Positions 56,630-58,851 of a stretch of DNA of 58,851 bases are shown here, piece by piece. Source of the stretch: Sphingopyxis sp. (GTDB lineage Bacteria; Pseudomonadota; Alphaproteobacteria; Sphingomonadales; Sphingomonadaceae); assembly GCA_016463225.1 (NCBI GenBank), contig JAEMRT010000021.1, positions 1 to 58,851 of the forward strand. Direction: 5' to 3'. A program made the translations under genes and the position numbers. Position 1 is the stretch's first letter. Each line of letters begins with the position of its first letter. The notes under the pieces were generated by a model. That model had not been told where the DNA came from and did not search any database. It was given only the letters and a program-made list of their open reading frames with translations.

Positions 56630-57292
56630 TCAGCGCCCTTCCATCGCCAGCGCTTCGGTCGCGGGGATCTCCATCCCTTCGAACGCCTGCGCGGCATAGG
56701 GACCGGCGGGATCGACCCAGTGCAGGAACAGATGCGCCGACCAGCGGTTGGGGTTTGGCATCATCCGCCCATGCAGCCGGTGGACGCCCTGATAGAGCAC
56801 CGCATCGCCGGCCCGCATCGCGACCGACCCATAGGCCTCGTCACCAAAATCGGCATCGGCGCGTTCACGCGGCGTCTCGATATGCTGCGATCCGACCTCA
56901 AGCGGCCAGGCCTTGTCGTCGCTCGCCGCGAGCAGCAGCGACAGGCTGTGCTCGCACGCATGGCGATCCGAATGAATGCGGCAGATGTCCCCCGCGCGGT
57001 ACATCCGGAAATAACAATAGGTCGGGCGCAATTCATGCCCAACCAGCGCGCTGATCGCCGGGGTCATGCCCCACAGGAACGTCGCCATCGGCGGATATTG
57101 CTGGCCGTACACCTCGACCGCCTCCGACTTGAGTAGGTCCGACCCGCGCTTCAACGCGTCGAACGACACCCCGCCGCGGATCAGGTCCGACTTCAGCGTC
57201 GCGAGGAACGCGTGCGTGACATCGGTCGGAACAAAGGCCGGCAGCGCGAGATAGCCCTGCTCGCGATAGCTCTCTGTACGTTCGTCACTCAT
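56630..57292 (-). CDS. 2OG-Fe(II) oxygenase-like protein
   Basis: A 220-residue protein with a jelly-roll pattern: CRIHSDRHACEHS gives HxD iron ligands and LYQGVHRLHGR supplies the distal His and a 2-oxoglutarate Arg. It could act on a protein or nucleic-acid base, and placement just after recN makes a repair role worth testing, though AlkB motifs are not evident. It overlaps the recN stop by 4 bases. Confidence 0.75.
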   Translation of the reverse strand: MSDERTESYREQGYLALPAFVPTDVTHAFLATLKSDLIRGGVSFDALKRGSDLLKSEAVEVYGQQYPPMATFLWGMTPAISALVGHELRPTYCYFRMYRAGDICRIHSDRHACEHSLSLLLAASDDKAWPLEVGSQHIETPRERADADFGDEAYGSVAMRAGDAVLYQGVHRLHGRMMPNPNRWSAHLFLHWVDPAGPYAAQAFEGMEIPATEALAMEGR

Positions 57293-58851
57293 ATCGTCTC
57301 CAGCAGCCTTTCCGCCTGCGCGCGCGCCTCCGCGGTCACCTCCGCGCCCGACAGCATGCGCGCGATTTCCTCGCGGCGACCCGCTTCGTCAAGCGCGTGG
57401 ACGCTGGTGCGCGTGACCAGCCCGCCATTTGGGCCTTCACTCGACTTGGCGATGACAAAATGCGCCGCGCCCTTCGCCGCAACCTGCGGGCTGTGCGTCA
57501 CCGCCAGCAATTGCTTGCCCACGCCCGCCAACCGCGCGAGCCGCTCGCCGATCGCACTCGCCACCGCGCCGCCGACGCCGCGGTCGATTTCGTCGAAGAT
57601 AATCGTATCCGCCCCGCCTTCCTCAGCCAGCGCGACCTTGAGCGCGAGGATGAAGCGCGACAATTCGCCGCCCGAGGCGATCTTGGCCAGCGGCGCAAAG
57701 GGCGCGCCGGGGTTGGTCGAGATCAGATATTCGACACGGTCGATGCCCTCCGGCCCCCAGCGCTCGGCGGGCAGCCGCTCGACCAAAGTCTGGAAGCGCG
57801 CCGCGTCGAGCTTCAGCGGCACCAGCTCGCCCGCCACCGCGGCATCGAGCCGCGCCGCCGCCTTGGTGCGCAGGTCGGACAGCGCGCTCGCGGCATGGGT
57901 GTAAGCGGCAGCGGTTTCGGCCACCGCAGCCTCCAGCTTCGCCAGCCCCGCGCTGCCGCCTTCGATCGCGTCGAGCCGCGCCGCCAGCGTGCCGCTGAGC
58001 TCGGTCAATTCGTCGGGCTGGACATTGTGCTTGCGCGCCATCGCGCGCAGTTCGAACAGCCGTGTCTCGGTCGCATCGAGCCGCTCGGGATCATATTCCA
58101 TCGCGCGCGCCGCTTCGAGCAGCCGCGTTTCGGCCTCGTCGGCCTCGATAATTGCGCGGTCGAGCCCGGCGAGCGCTTCGGCGAGCAGCGGGTGATCGCC
58201 CGCCAGCCGGTCGAGCCGCCGCGCCGCGCCGCGCAACAGCGCGGGGCCGCTGTCGCTGCCCTCGAACGCCTCGAGGATCGCGCCGAGGTCGCCGGCGATC
58301 CTCTCGCCCTTCTGCATCGCCGCGCGAGCCGCGCTCAGCTCGGCGTCCTCGCCCGGCTGGGGCGCCAGCGTCTGCAATTCGGCGACGCAATGTTCCAGCC
58401 ATTCGCGGTCGCGCGTCGCTTCGTCGAGCGCGCTGCGCGCCGCCGCCAGCTTCGCCGCGGCGGCGCGCCAAGCCATATGCGCCGCCGCCACCGCACCGGT
58501 GTCGGCGCGCGCAAAGGTATCGAGCAGCGCGCGATGCCCCGCAGGCGCGAGCAGGCCGCGATCGTCGTGCTGGCCGTGAATCTCGACCAGATGCCCGCCG
58601 GCCTCGCGCAGCAGTGCCGCCGAACAGGGCTGGTCGTTCAGATAGGCGCGGCTGCCGCCATCGGCCTTGAGCGTGCGGCGCACCAGCAACGGCTCGCCCG
58701 GCTCCAGCGCAATCTCGTTATCCGCGAGCAGCGCGGCGAGCGCGGTCCCTGCGGCGGGCGCAACAAAACTCGCGGTCACCTGCGCCTGCCCGCTCCCCTG
58801 CCGCACCAGCGCGCTGTCGGCGCGCGCGCCGAGCGCGAGGCCGAGCGCGTC
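57289..58851 (-). CDS. recN: DNA repair protein RecN, partial (5' end outside the window)
   Basis: The C-terminal 520 residues of an SMC-like ATPase for double-strand-break repair. Seen are the middle coiled coil, the ABC signature (KIASGGELSRF), Walker B (DTIIFDEIDRGVGG) and the H-loop (LAVTHSPQVAA). The N-terminal Walker A is missing because the frame stays open through the right edge at 58851. It is the first visible gene of the recN-ligA chain and overlaps the oxygenase gene by 4 bases. Confidence 0.95.
   Translation of the reverse strand, partial: DALGLALGARADSALVRQGSGQAQVTASFVAPAAGTALAALLADNEIALEPGEPLLVRRTLKADGGSRAYLNDQPCSAALLREAGGHLVEIHGQHDDRGLLAPAGHRALLDTFARADTGAVAAAHMAWRAAAAKLAAARSALDEATRDREWLEHCVAELQTLAPQPGEDAELSAARAAMQKGERIAGDLGAILEAFEGSDSGPALLRGAARRLDRLAGDHPLLAEALAGLDRAIIEADEAETRLLEAARAMEYDPERLDATETRLFELRAMARKHNVQPDELTELSGTLAARLDAIEGGSAGLAKLEAAVAETAAAYTHAASALSDLRTKAAARLDAAVAGELVPLKLDAARFQTLVERLPAERWGPEGIDRVEYLISTNPGAPFAPLAKIASGGELSRFILALKVALAEEGGADTIIFDEIDRGVGGAVASAIGERLARLAGVGKQLLAVTHSPQVAAKGAAHFVIAKSSEGPNGGLVTRTSVHALDEAGRREEIARMLSGAEVTAEARAQAERLLETI

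Overview
The window is chromosomal DNA from a high-GC alphaproteobacterium. Gene content and order fit the Sphingomonadales, most likely a Sphingopyxis-like member of the Sphingomonadaceae. The pointers are a carotenoid hydroxylase gene (crtZ), TonB-dependent uptake genes, many ATGA/TGATG translational overlaps, and several families of long intergenic inverted repeats. This assignment is inference from family knowledge; no rRNA or other phylogenetic marker was available to test it. I see about 63 protein genes, no tRNA or rRNA gene, no insertion sequence, no prophage and no CRISPR array. Coding density is very high: only one stretch over 300 bases (41646-41967) lacks a gene.

Layout. 0-2.7 kb: RNA-modification, ribosome-rescue, SRAP-like, PilZ and EVE genes. 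2.8-5.5 kb: a 2OG-Fe(II) oxygenase and a lower-GC ABC exporter pair. 5.6-9.0 kb: a leftward lipid/membrane operon (acyltransferase, DUF1295, small unknown) and a secreted M20 peptidase. 9.0-18.8 kb: parC, a GGDEF-EAL protein, a leftward DUF1285-Nudix-CCA transferase operon, a pterin-type pair (FolB-like aldolase with an Arg-type SDR) and an aldehyde dehydrogenase. 18.8-25 kb: TIGR02466-type oxygenase, SMP-30 lactonase, a Phd/VapC-type toxin-antitoxin pair with a clear palindromic operator, VIT transporter, DUF488, DUF2855 and HAD genes, then a LysR regulator. 25-31.3 kb: a 3-oxoacid CoA-transferase operon whose A and B subunit genes are separated by a lipoprotein phosphatase and a DUF5076-like gene, followed by a membrane protein, a beta-lactamase-fold hydrolase, an epimerase and a GST. 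31.3-40.9 kb: crtZ, a phospholipase-D-like protein, leuC and leuD separated by a secreted metallo-beta-lactamase, a quinone oxidoreductase, and sdhCDA. 41-48.2 kb: small membrane proteins, ald with its divergent Lrp regulator, a soluble chemoreceptor, an SDR, prmA and phhA. 48.2-53.3 kb: PepSY protein, TonB-dependent receptor, DUF2946-like protein and sterol desaturase, which look like a metal or siderophore uptake group. 53.4-58.85 kb: a tightly overlapped leftward operon recN - oxygenase - GNAT - monooxygenase - ligA, with recN running off the right edge.

How the genes work together. The clearest units are the CoA-transferase operon under a divergent LysR gene, the leuCD pair with its extracytoplasmic hydrolase, ald with lrp, and the recN-ligA operon in which two DNA-repair/replication genes bracket three unrelated enzymes. 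No wholly new large system is obvious. The best leads are an SRAP-family protein that lacks its catalytic cysteine, the two metabolic operons with conserved-looking intruder genes, and the recN-ligA arrangement.
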